This document shows, piece by piece, positions 1 to 7,645 of a DNA stretch of 64,000 nucleotides. Made by a program: the position numbers and the translations under genes. The stretch is from Lamellibrachia columna (lineage: Eukaryota; Annelida; Polychaeta; Sabellida; Siboglinidae): positions 16,639,022 through 16,703,021 of the forward strand of contig OY759269.1 of NCBI GenBank assembly GCA_963662155.1, given 5' to 3'. Numbering within the stretch: position 1 is the stretch's first letter; every line of letters starts with the position of its first letter. The notes beneath the pieces are model-generated. The model was given only the letters and a program-made list of their open reading frames with translations, made no database searches and was not told where the DNA came from.

Positions 1-369
1 TCATATGATGTGACATAAGTGCAATTTAGCAGGCATATTCACAGGTTTGTTTGTAGAAGCTATTGGCTGTGAAATGGTGCATTTTTTTGAGAGTTTAAAA
101 GGCGGAGGGATTTATGGGAATTTTTCTGCTATGGGCCACGTGGGCGCATGAATACAAGGCTATTTTTGTCAAAATTGATGGGCATCGCACGTCGGGGCGT
201 TTTAAAAGAGCTGGAGGTATGTGATTATGATAAAACTTGGTCAGCATGTCAATGAGATGATGGCAGATGCTGTGAAAAAGTTTCAGAATTTTTAGTGGTC
301 ACGTTTTCTTATAATCTAACAAAACGTTAACATGGCCACCAATGCAATTTTCAACTGTGGTCTGACTCC
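1..369 (+). mobile_element. Harbinger-like MITE, copy 1 (5' end cut by window edge)
   Basis: The sequence matches the complete copy at 3794-4234 along almost its whole length with scattered substitutions. It enters the window already inside the element, so the left inverted terminus is not visible. The right terminus ends with the shared GTGGTCTGACTCC motif at about 357-369. No protein is encoded. The internal CCACGTGG (CACGTG E-box) seen in the other copies is present near 138-145. A further isolated terminus-like motif, CAGTGGTCTGACCC, lies at 417-430 and may be the end of another, unrelated or deleted copy. Confidence 0.8.
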
Positions 370-669
370 AGTAGGCAGAAACCGCATGAGGCAGCCAGTC
401 CAGATATTATATAGGTCAGTGGTCTGACCCGACTGATGTGTCGAACTGGCACATTCCACCTGTCGTACACGTACACGGCGTTATGGTCCTGCTATTGTAT
501 AACTTCTTACTCTTTCTTCCTTCGATCAAATGACAATATACTGAAGATGCAGGCGATATAATGGGCAAACATGTAATGTACAGTGCATTTTTCTATAAAT
601 AGGTCATTTGGACTTGTGAACGCACATAGTGAAAAATGGGTCACAGCAAAGTATTTTACTCGGTCTTAC

Positions 670-925
670 CTGCTTTAATGGTCGCGATTTCCTGTCGCAG
701 TTTTTCGTTCTCGTCTGTTAATTTAGAAGCCATAAGGTTGAACTGGGCCTGTAAAGCGATCACCGAACTTTTCAATAATTGGTCTTCCCCGGGCGATGGT
801 CCACAGTCACTCGCTGGCAACTTGAACGTGCACGAGCAGCGCGAGTCTTCTGACGCTGTACTTCGTCCGTCTGCCACACACAAGACGACCAACAATATGC
901 CGACACGTAGAATCGATTTCACCAT
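670..925 (-). CDS. First coding exon of a secreted coiled-coil protein (partial gene)
   Basis: The reading frame starts at ATG 925 (minus strand) in a fair translation context (ACAACATGG). It encodes a basic N-terminus followed by a hydrophobic run (GILLVVLCVA), a typical signal peptide. Next come a short Cys-containing segment (CSCTFKLPASDC) and a heptad-rich stretch of about 35 residues with L/I/A spacing that looks like a coiled coil. The frame runs into a consensus splice donor (CAG|GTAAG) with the last exon base at 670, so the intron is phase 1 and later exons would lie left of the window or were not recognised. A longer in-frame start at 1057 exists but would put about 44 residues before the signal peptide, so I chose 925. 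A secreted protein that oligomerises through a coiled coil, as in fibrinogen-related or C1q-type proteins, is plausible, but the C-terminal domain is not visible and the family is unknown. Confidence 0.6.
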
Positions 926-2547
926 GTTGTCCTCAAACCAACTTGTTCTTGTAAAAACCGCGACCTTCAATCGTGTGGCACGTTTCCGCAAGTAACGCAG
1001 AACATGCAACCGGGAAGTATAAATATTTTTAACGGAGAAGTAACCAGAGCGTGGCATAGCGGTCTATCAGCGGTTCACCCTATTGGCCGACAACTGTATA
1101 CAATAAACACACAATGTCATATGCAATAGACCAACATAGTTGCCGTTAGGAGGCTCTGTTCGCAGGCAGAAACATGTAGGGCATGTGACAAGCTAATGGT
1201 TATCTGCAAGTGAACATTCTTATCTAGAAAGCTGTTGTATGGCCATGAAACCTGTACAGTCACATGTAGGCCCCTACATTAGAAAAAATAGATGGATGCT
1301 ACGCAATAATGCTCATGATGGCGTTAAATATACACTGGAGCTAGCATGTCACAACCAGCGAGCTGTGTGGCGAATCTCCATAACTCTCAGATACGATGAG
1401 AGAGCGAGGGATGCGACTGATACACTGGATACCAAAACATGGAGTGAGGAAACCAGGAAAATCCACACTCGCATACATCGACATCATGAAATGTGACACA
1501 GGCTTGGACAAAGAATAAATTAAGACTGCAATGCAAGATAGAAAATGTGGTGGACCATTGTGATTCGAGGAATTCACTCGGCGTAAGCAAGTAGGTGCAT
1601 CGAGGCATTTCTGAACAATGGATTTCGAAAATCCCAGAGAATCCTCAGACCAGAGATGTGGCGCACAGTGGTGCCACCACACAGCGAATGAGAACGTCTG
1701 GACTAGACACTATAAACAGTACACGGTGAGCCAGGAACCAATTAATACAAAGTACAACCGATGATGGCGCCACCTTACAAGAAATTAATAATTTATACTT
1801 CCTAGATAGTTGCTACGGAAAAGCAGACGACTTGTTATTACCAATTTAATTCAAACTAATTAATCATTTAATTATCTAATTGTGCTTTATACAGTTTTAA
1901 TCATATTGTGATTGTAACGACCAGGCATTGCACGCATGATTGTGCCATAATTGGAAGGCCCAGGCATATAATCTATTCACATATTCTTCATTAATTAACG
2001 TATCAATAGGCCTACATCTTCTTAGCACAACTTAAAAAACTGCCTTCAATAATACGATTGCTTTCTGACCAATCGTCCCTCTGTTAGTTGATGCACATGT
2101 TCGGAAAATCTGATTTTGTTTTCGTGTGGTGTGCAGTGCTTACATTTGTAAGATCTGTAAATAACCATGGAATGTTTATGATATCAGAATAATTAATGAA
2201 CGTATTACGATTTTATACTTGTTCAACAATTTGGTCTGAACCGCCTCTCGTTTGCACTTGGTTGACATTATTTACATTGATAAATTACCTATTTTAGCCA
2301 TAAATAATTATGCTCGACAGTGGTGTTCGTAAATGTACTGGGGAAATGGTGTGCATAATTAACTTTACTACAATGTGATCTTTTGGAGACTGAATTATGT
2401 ATAGTTAAAGATGCCTCATCAATTCAATTTTTTTTGCTTGTCTTATTTCAAGTTCATTTTGCGAAAATTCAAGCCTACCTAGTATCCACTACGACTCCAC
2501 TATTAAATTACTTAATGCTTCAACAACAAACATTACAACTGCGTCTT
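926..2547. other. No gene recognised; AT-rich non-coding DNA
   Basis: This 1.6-kb stretch would contain the promoter of the minus-strand exon at 670-925; an AT-rich TATA-like block lies at about 1017-1035. The short open frames between 1239 and 1682 have no recognisable motif. At 2480-2491 there is a 12-base piece (CTAGTATCCACT) that is the reverse complement of part of the satellite monomer found at 2596-2617 and in the array from 28255. Confidence 0.5.
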
Positions 2548-2574
2548 CAACTGATTTAGCCTATCGTAAATCCG

Positions 2575-2594
2575 GTTCGTTTGCACAAACGAAC
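2575..2594. repeat. Perfect palindrome beside solitary satellite unit
   Basis: The arms GTTCGTTTG and CAAACGAAC are exact reverse complements separated by CA. At the array border the two halves are separated by about 310 bp (left half ends near 27932, right half begins 28243), so this palindrome marks a junction or insertion point within the repeat family. Confidence 0.8.
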
Positions 2595-2595
2595 A

Positions 2596-2617
2596 AGCAT
2601 ATTGCAGTGGATACTAG
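2596..2617 (+). repeat. Solitary monomer of the satellite
   Basis: The 22 bases here are identical to 28284-28305, the second unit of the great array, including the CATATT and CTAG variants that are rare in the array interior. It is a single copy, flanked by unrelated DNA on the right. Confidence 0.85.
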
Positions 2618-2832
2618 TTTGGTTTTTCACGAAATTAATTTGAAGGAGGCACCTTTGAGGAGGCACCTATAAGTGAAAATCGAAACGCTGAAAAATCGAA
2701 ATTTTCACCTTTGGTGAAATTTCATAACTTTATCATGTGATCGGCGAGAGGATGGAAGTCACGCCCATGACCGGCATTGATTCGCACAGTGTTCACCATT
2801 TTGGATAGCCACTATTTTGAGCAGATTTATTA

Positions 2833-3793
2833 TTATTAAACATTTATAACGCGCCAGGTATCCGGGTGAAACAGGTGCTCAAAGGCACTACAGTTATAAG
2901 TCAAATTTATTAAAATGCGCTAAAACAGATAAAAAGAATAAATTAAATAAATCTAACAGGTTAAATAACTAATTAAAATAAGTAAGGTGCTTAAATTAGT
3001 TAAAGAAATAGGTAGAATAAGTTAGTTTATAAAACATCATCAAATACATAAATCAAATGTATAGCTAAAATATCACTGGAATATCAATGCAAAGTTGCCT
3101 GCTGGAACAAATGAATCTGCATTCCTGACTACGTGAGGCATGGCATTCTATATAATCGGCACAGCCACCAAGAACGAACAACTAAAGTCAATTCTTTCGA
3201 TGATTTCAACAAAAATACGCACTTTTTAATTAAACCGATATTACAATTAACACACTACATATTAGAACATCAACAAACCAGATACACGACGGGCAAAATA
3301 TGTTGCAGCTAGCATATTAAGAGAATAATTATGTAGTGTTTACTGTATAATTATAAAGAACACCAATATATTCTTGCATAGGGAAATAATTGTTTGACAT
3401 TTTTGTTATTATACATTATGAGAGCTTTGTAATTTCCTGCATGCATAATGCAACAATATTTATAGTCAAAACTGGTTTACAGTACACTGCAGGCCAAGTA
3501 CATCAATATTCATATTTCACTGTGTCATGAAATAGTATCCTGTACTTCAACATGAAGTAATGTGAGGTAATGTTTATTTATTTTTCACTGTAGGCTGATA
3601 TGAAGACATGGAAAAAGACAGCACCCAAAGCCGGCATCAGCGCGTCATCAAAGGAACTATAAGGAAGACCATATAATACACTGCAGCAATATAAAAGTTC
3701 AATGTTTCATATATCCAATCCATGTCAATGTTCACAGGACATTATATGCTCATTGCAGCAAAGTTCATAAGTCTATATGACACTGTCGGCTAA
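2833..3793. other. No gene; AT-rich DNA with a possible dispersed repeat
   Basis: At about 2826-2900 a TTATTATTATTAAACATTTATAA-type start followed by GCGCC, a GTGCTCAAAGGC stretch and A/T-rich sequence resembles a common invertebrate dispersed repeat, but only one copy is in the window. The rest is low-complexity AAATTAGTTAAA-type sequence with no coding potential I can support. Confidence 0.35.
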
Positions 3794-4234
3794 GGGGTCA
3801 GACCACTGTTGACCTTCCTGTTTATTGTTTCAATTAAATTGCGGTATATGTTAATTTAAACAATTCATATGATGTGACATAAGTGCAATTGAGCAGGCAT
3901 GTTCACAAGTTTGTTGGTAGAAGCTATTGGCTGTGAAATGGTGCATATTTTTTAGAGTTTAACAGGCGGAGGGATTTATGGGAATTGTTCTGCTATGGGC
4001 CACGTGGGCGCATGAATACATGGCTATTGTTGTCAAAATTGACGGGCATCGCACGTCGGGGCATTTTAAAAGAGCTGGAGGTATGTGATTGTTATAAAAC
4101 TTGGTCAGCATGTCGATGAGCTGATGGCAGTTACTGTGAATTTTTTTCAGAATTTGTGATGGTCACGTTTTCTTATAATCAGACAAAACGTTAACATGGC
4201 CACCAATGCAATTCTCTACTGTGGTCTGATCCCC
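3794..4234 (+). mobile_element. Complete Harbinger-like MITE, copy 2
   Basis: A 441-bp non-coding element. The left end reads GGGGTCAGACCACTGTTGA and the right end, read inward, GGGGATCAGACCACAGTAGA, giving imperfect terminal inverted repeats. It is flanked by the 3-bp direct repeat TAA (3791-3793 and 4235-4237). TWA target duplications are characteristic of the PIF/Harbinger superfamily, so a Harbinger-type MITE is the most likely class (inference). The interior is shared with copies 1 and 3 and contains CCACGTGG. No transposase for it is recognisable in the window. Confidence 0.75.
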
Positions 4235-4237
4235 TAA

Positions 4238-4849
4238 ATGGCCTTCCGGAATCTTGGTGCAGCAGCGACTAGGCAGTCAATCGCCCTACAATTTTTTTCT
4301 ATCTGGCTGTTGCTGTAGTAGGGCGAAGATCTCGTTCATCAAAAGCGTAAGTATTTTCAAGAAACGTGAAACCTTACAAAAACGCCATAAACAGAGCAAT
4401 AAACACGTCTTTCGTGTCTGTATGCATTCTTATATGTATATCACTAAAGTTACCTGACAATAACCATGTAAATGTGAAATTATTACATTTTTGTCAGAAC
4501 GCATGTGCGTGTCAACATTTGTATATAACCGGATGTTGTTGTGAGCGGGAATACCAAAGGTCACGCTAAGAATTGCCGTCTGCTGGCCATAGAGTTGCAT
4601 CATTAATCATGCCCCTATATACTACTAACTTACTAACGGGTGTTTTATTTATGCCTGTGCTGCTGGCCCATTCTACACGAAATCGCGTTTGATCATGTGA
4701 CCCAAAGGCAACATCACGTGCACAGTATGGCGGCTAATTGTGAAATGTTTTCTATGTCACCGATAAAAGAACTCATAAATAATTATTTGGAGCACATTTC
4801 TTCAGTTTCTTGACGCCCAATTGTCGGTTGTATGTCACGTTTTACACCA
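4238..4849. other. No gene recognised
   Basis: Intergenic DNA between the MITE and a LINE fragment. Short open frames at 4254-4569 have no recognisable motif and unlike composition; nothing supports them. Confidence 0.5.
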
Positions 4850-5263
4850 GCATGCCTGTATGGTCTGGAGACAGTGGCGTTGACAGAATAACAACAACAA
4901 AAGCTGCAAGTGTGTGAGAATAACTGGGTTCGGCGAATAACAAGAACAAAGAGGGTGGACAGAAGAAGGATGAACGACCTAAGGAAAGAGGTTGGGATGC
5001 AATGCAGCCTAACAGGAAGATTGGTGAGAAGCAAGATGAGATGGGCAGGCCACTTGGTAAGAATGGATGCAAGCAAACTAGCAAAGAGAGCAGAGGTGGA
5101 AAAACATCAAGGACGCAGGAAAAGGCCACAGCTGAGTTGGGAGGACAGCGTGAGGAGGGACATGAGAAGATCTGGGGAGGATGAAAGATGGAGAGAGGGA
5201 GCAGCCGATAGAAAACTAGGGAAAGAAAGAACAGAAAGATTGGCTCGACAATATTTTACCTGA
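4850..5263 (+). pseudogene. 5'-truncated LINE: C-terminal tail of a reverse transcriptase ORF
   Basis: The frame from 4850 reads a segment with YGLET, then an in-frame stop (TAA 4889-4891). It continues in the same frame to a stop at 5261-5263. Motifs such as ENNWVRRI, MRWAGHLVRM, and GRRKRPQLSWEDSVRRD match the conserved region after the RT domain of several non-LTR retrotransposon clades. That region normally follows palm and thumb, which are missing here, so this is a typical dead-on-arrival 5'-truncated insertion. The exact clade cannot be assigned from this tail. Confidence 0.7.
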
Positions 5264-5368
5264 CCCTCACCCCTGTACAGCAGTGAATAAGGAGGAAGAG
5301 AGCACATGTCACAGAATACACATGTGAAACGGTTAGTGCGTATTGGTTTTAAAACTTAAGTTATTAGT

Positions 5369-5390
5369 TCCGTAGCCATTTGGCTACGGA
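5369..5390. repeat. Perfect 10-bp-arm hairpin
   Basis: TCCGTAGCCA and TGGCTACGGA are exact reverse complements separated by TT. It lies between the LINE fragment and MITE copy 3. It could be a terminator-like or transposon-terminus structure, but nothing nearby decides its role. Confidence 0.6.
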
Positions 5391-5450
5391 AAGCCCAAAT
5401 CGTCGAGTTGGCAAGTGCCGGTGAGGAACTCCGCCCCTAGGCTAGCTCAA

Positions 5451-5576
5451 GTGGTAAGACCACAGTTGACCTTCCTGTTTACTGTTTCACGAAATTGTGA
5501 ACTTAATAAATTCATATTATGTGACATGAGTGTCTTTGAGCAGGAATATTCACAGGTTTGTTTATAGAAGCTATTG
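5451..5576 (+). mobile_element. MITE copy 3, left part (interrupted)
   Basis: The left terminus GTGGTAAGACCACAGTTGACC and following sequence align with the left part of copy 2. At 5576 the alignment stops abruptly inside the shared CTATTGGCTGTGAAA segment and resumes at 17092. A direct TCAA flanks the reassembled element at 5447-5450 and 17397-17400, consistent with a 3- to 4-bp target duplication. Confidence 0.8.
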
Positions 5577-5620
5577 CCCAGCCAGCACACCTACAGTGGC
5601 CCGAGAGCGGCAAATTTATC

Positions 5621-5825
5621 GGTCCAACATCGGCATCCGCCTGCGGGCCGATGTAAGTTTTGTCCGTCGGCTCAACATCGGTCCGAGGGCGGCAAACTTA
5701 TCGGGCCAACATCAGCATCCGCCTGCGGGCCGATGTATTTTTTTTCCCATCGGGCCAACATCGGCATCCGCCTGCGGGCCGATGTAAGTTTTGTCCGTCG
5801 GCTCAACATCGGGCCGAGGGCGGCT
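5621..5825 (+). repeat. Subterminal repeats of the TIR element
   Basis: A motif starting GG(G/T)CCAACATCGGCATCC followed by GCCTGCGGGCCGATGTA occurs three times, starting near 5621, 5703 and 5752. The companion motif TTTTGTCCGTCGGCTCAACAT occurs twice (about 5653 and 5785). Subterminal repeats of this kind commonly serve as transposase-binding sites; that role is inferred. Confidence 0.75.
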
Positions 5826-5858
5826 CATAAGCGGCTGCCGATAGGAAGCCGCCTATAA

Positions 5859-6047
5859 ACCGATGATTAGCCGCTCATTCGCCGACTGTGCCTAGTTTTG
5901 ATAAATGTGTCTATATTATATATAAATATATATGTATATAATTATTATATACATACATATATGTATGTATATATATATATACATACACACACATATTAAA
6001 TTTGGCAAAACTAGGCACAGTCGGCCTATGAGCAGCTAATCATCGGT
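5859..6047. repeat. Inverted repeat with 50-bp arms and AT-rich centre
   Basis: The arm at 5859-5908 (contains CCGACTGTGCCTAGTTTTG) is the reverse complement of 5998-6047 with a few mismatches. The centre is about 90 bp of TA/CA microsatellite. It may be the middle of a palindromic MITE related to the TIR element ends. Confidence 0.75.
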
Positions 6048-6056
6048 ACATTGTCG

Positions 6057-6060
<4 letters not shown>

Positions 6061-6125
<65 letters not shown>
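6061..6125. repeat. (AT)n microsatellite
   Basis: About 32 uninterrupted AT dinucleotides directly follow the inverted repeat. Confidence 0.95.
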
Positions 6126-6127
<2 letters not shown>

Positions 6128-6229
6128 CAAAAAAACAACAAGTCCAATGAATATTGAAATAGGCCCAACATAGGCATTTTAAATTTATTAATCAGTATGA
6201 GTTGTACAGTTTTAATAAGATACCTTCCA

Positions 6230-6392
6230 CAATGTATTTTATTAAACCTATTAACATTAAGTCACTAATCATTCCCCATATAAACTATTGTAACAGGTAT
6301 ACATAATAACAAAACTACAGAAGTGGGCGACAAAAATTATAACAAACAGTCAGTATATAATGCACACACTTCTATCCATTGCTAAAAAGTAT
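6230..6392 (+). pseudogene. LINE relic, left part (C-terminal RT region)
   Basis: Translated fragments include SLIIPHINYC and, in another frame, TKLQKWATKIITNSQY followed by AKKY. These resemble the conserved region just after the RT palm of L2/CR1-type LINEs. Several frameshifts and stops are present. The coding relic is cut at 6392 by insertion of the LTR retrotransposon and continues at 11031, where the next codons read QTAK. The clade assignment is an inference from memory of the families. Confidence 0.5.
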
Positions 6393-6548
6393 TGTAGGCC
6401 GCCTTGATTATTATGTAAAGTTATAGAGTCTCGCGTAGGCAGACGAGAGTTGTTGTTGTGATCGAGCTGATGAAATAAAGACACGCGGTATTATGTGAAT
6501 CCTAACACAAAGTTGTGGTGCATAAAGTGAGTGAGACAAACCTCTATA
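6393..6548 (+). repeat. 5' LTR (156 bp)
   Basis: Starts TGTAGGCCGCC and ends CTCTATA, identical to 10871-11026 except for one A/G difference (CGCGTAGGC here, CGCGTGGGC in the 3' copy). It contains AATAAA (in GATGAAATAAAGAC), a likely polyadenylation signal. It lacks the canonical CA end. Confidence 0.93.
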
Positions 6549-6549
6549 G

Positions 6550-6565
6550 TGGTGACCCTGACGTG
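6550..6565 (+). promoter_or_regulatory. Primer binding site, tRNA-Trp type
   Basis: TGGTGACCCTGACGTG starts one base after the 5' LTR. It matches the complement of the 3' end of metazoan tRNA-Trp (TGGTGACCCCGACGTG) at 15 of 16 bases. It primes minus-strand DNA synthesis. Confidence 0.85.
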
Positions 6566-6676
6566 ATGTTTGCAACAATATATACGCCATTATACTGGTG
6601 TTAGGAAGCATTGACACGCGAAGTTACCGTCGTAATTCGCAGTTATAAAGCCAACCACGCCGTGCGCTGACCTACA

Positions 6677-7645
6677 ATGGAGCCGCCTACAGCGCAGCAA
6701 GTGCAGCGTGCACGGGCCGATCTATTGTCCGCGCAACAAACGATAGCCGCTAGTAGCGAACTGCTCGCCGCTGCCGGAATTTCAATGGAAATGCCCGCCC
6801 ATCCACCGCTAGGCATGGAAGTCAACGCAGTGGCGGTAAAGCTGCCAGCGCTATGGCCGGACAATCCGCGAAAGTGGTTTCTACACTGCGAGGCGAAGTT
6901 CCGGTTGCATAGGATAACAGCGCAGCAGACCATGTTTGACCACTGCATAAATGTCATGACGGCCGAGCAGTCTGATGTGGTCATGGACCTAATGGAGAGA
7001 GGGCCGTCGCCTACATGCTACGATGATCTGAAACAGGCGTATGTCGAGCGACGTACACGGAGCACGGCCGAGCGCATACAGCGACTACGAAAGCTAGGCC
7101 CGATCACCGACCAACGTCCCTCCGACTTGTTACGTCTCATGGAGCGTATACTTGGCCGGTCAATCGAGGGTGACGAAATCGCAAAAGAAGAATTTGTACG
7201 GCGGTTACCGGCGCAGACGCAACTGATAATCAGGTCACAAGCCGACCTATTTACCGTTGAACAGTTGGCGCAGATGGCAGACCGGCTAGCCAGCGTACCG
7301 GCGATGCAGGCGACGTCACCCAGCTTCTCGGTCACTCAAGCGGAGGCATCACGGGAAGACGACGTCGTTACGCTGGCTTCTCTTCATCAGCAACTGGCAA
7401 GACTTACGACGAGTAACGACATGATATCTGCGGAAGTGGCGGAGCTGAAGAGATCGACTCCGTATGCCGGCAATCGTCGTGCGCGTGGTGGCTCCCGTTC
7501 GGAGACCGTTGCTAGTCGTCGCTCGAGGATGTACCGCGGCCTCAATGCTGATGGGCTATGCTGGTACCATTTGTTATGGGGCGCGAACGCCAACAAATGT
7601 TCTGAGGGCTGCCGTCAAGCGGGTAACGGCCGTGCAGGTCGTTAG
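6677..7645 (+). CDS. gag: Gag (capsid/nucleocapsid) of CsRn1-like retrotransposon
   Basis: An uninterrupted 322-residue frame starts about 110 bases after the primer binding site. The middle part (about residues 50-200) resembles the gypsy capsid region, with WPDNPRKWFLHCEAKF near the start and DLLRLMERIL and EEFVRRLP further on. The C-terminus carries a single zinc knuckle of unusual order, C-X2-H-X9-C-X3-C (CWYHLLWGANANKCSEGC), the CHCC finger typical of CsRn1-clade gag instead of the usual CCHC. It is preceded by an Arg-rich stretch suited to RNA binding. The frame stops at 7643-7645. The pol frame is -1 relative to gag and is open from 7627, so they overlap by about 19 bases where a -1 ribosomal frameshift could occur. 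This ORF appears intact. Confidence 0.88.
   Translation: MEPPTAQQVQRARADLLSAQQTIAASSELLAAAGISMEMPAHPPLGMEVNAVAVKLPALWPDNPRKWFLHCEAKFRLHRITAQQTMFDHCINVMTAEQSDVVMDLMERGPSPTCYDDLKQAYVERRTRSTAERIQRLRKLGPITDQRPSDLLRLMERILGRSIEGDEIAKEEFVRRLPAQTQLIIRSQADLFTVEQLAQMADRLASVPAMQATSPSFSVTQAEASREDDVVTLASLHQQLARLTTSNDMISAEVAELKRSTPYAGNRRARGGSRSETVASRRSRMYRGLNADGLCWYHLLWGANANKCSEGCRQAGNGRAGR

Larger units (their letters stand above)
2548..2832 (+). repeat. Dispersed repeat, locus A, carrying one satellite monomer
   Basis: Two parts of this segment recur next to the satellite array. Positions 2548-2594 match 27898-27932 and 28243-28254. Positions about 2668-2830 match the reverse complement of about 28010-28180. 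The first part contains a perfect palindrome, 9-bp arms with a 2-base centre (GTTCGTTTG-CA-CAAACGAAC, 2575-2594). It is followed directly by one unit of the satellite monomer (2596-2617). The segment encodes nothing. The palindrome and modular rearrangement suggest a mobile element or a fragment of one, but I could not define termini or target duplications. Confidence 0.65.

Noticed and set aside
636..995. Plus-strand ORF overlapping the minus-strand exon
   Set aside because: Shadow of the exon; no motif or plausible start context.
656..1057. Full 133-codon minus-strand frame as a complete protein
   Set aside because: The signal peptide starts 44 residues in, and the frame crosses a consensus splice donor at 669; I keep only 670-925.
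5441..5462. tRNA A-box (GCTAGCTCAAGTGGTAAGAC) of a tRNA-derived SINE
   Set aside because: It overlaps the MITE target repeat and terminus, which explain the sequence; no B-box at the right distance.
5530..5858. Overlapping ORFs across the TIR subterminal repeats
   Set aside because: GC-rich repeats lacking stops; they cross the MITE/transposon junction.
7387..7596. Antisense ORFs inside gag and pol
   Set aside because: Shadows of the retrotransposon genes on the other strand.
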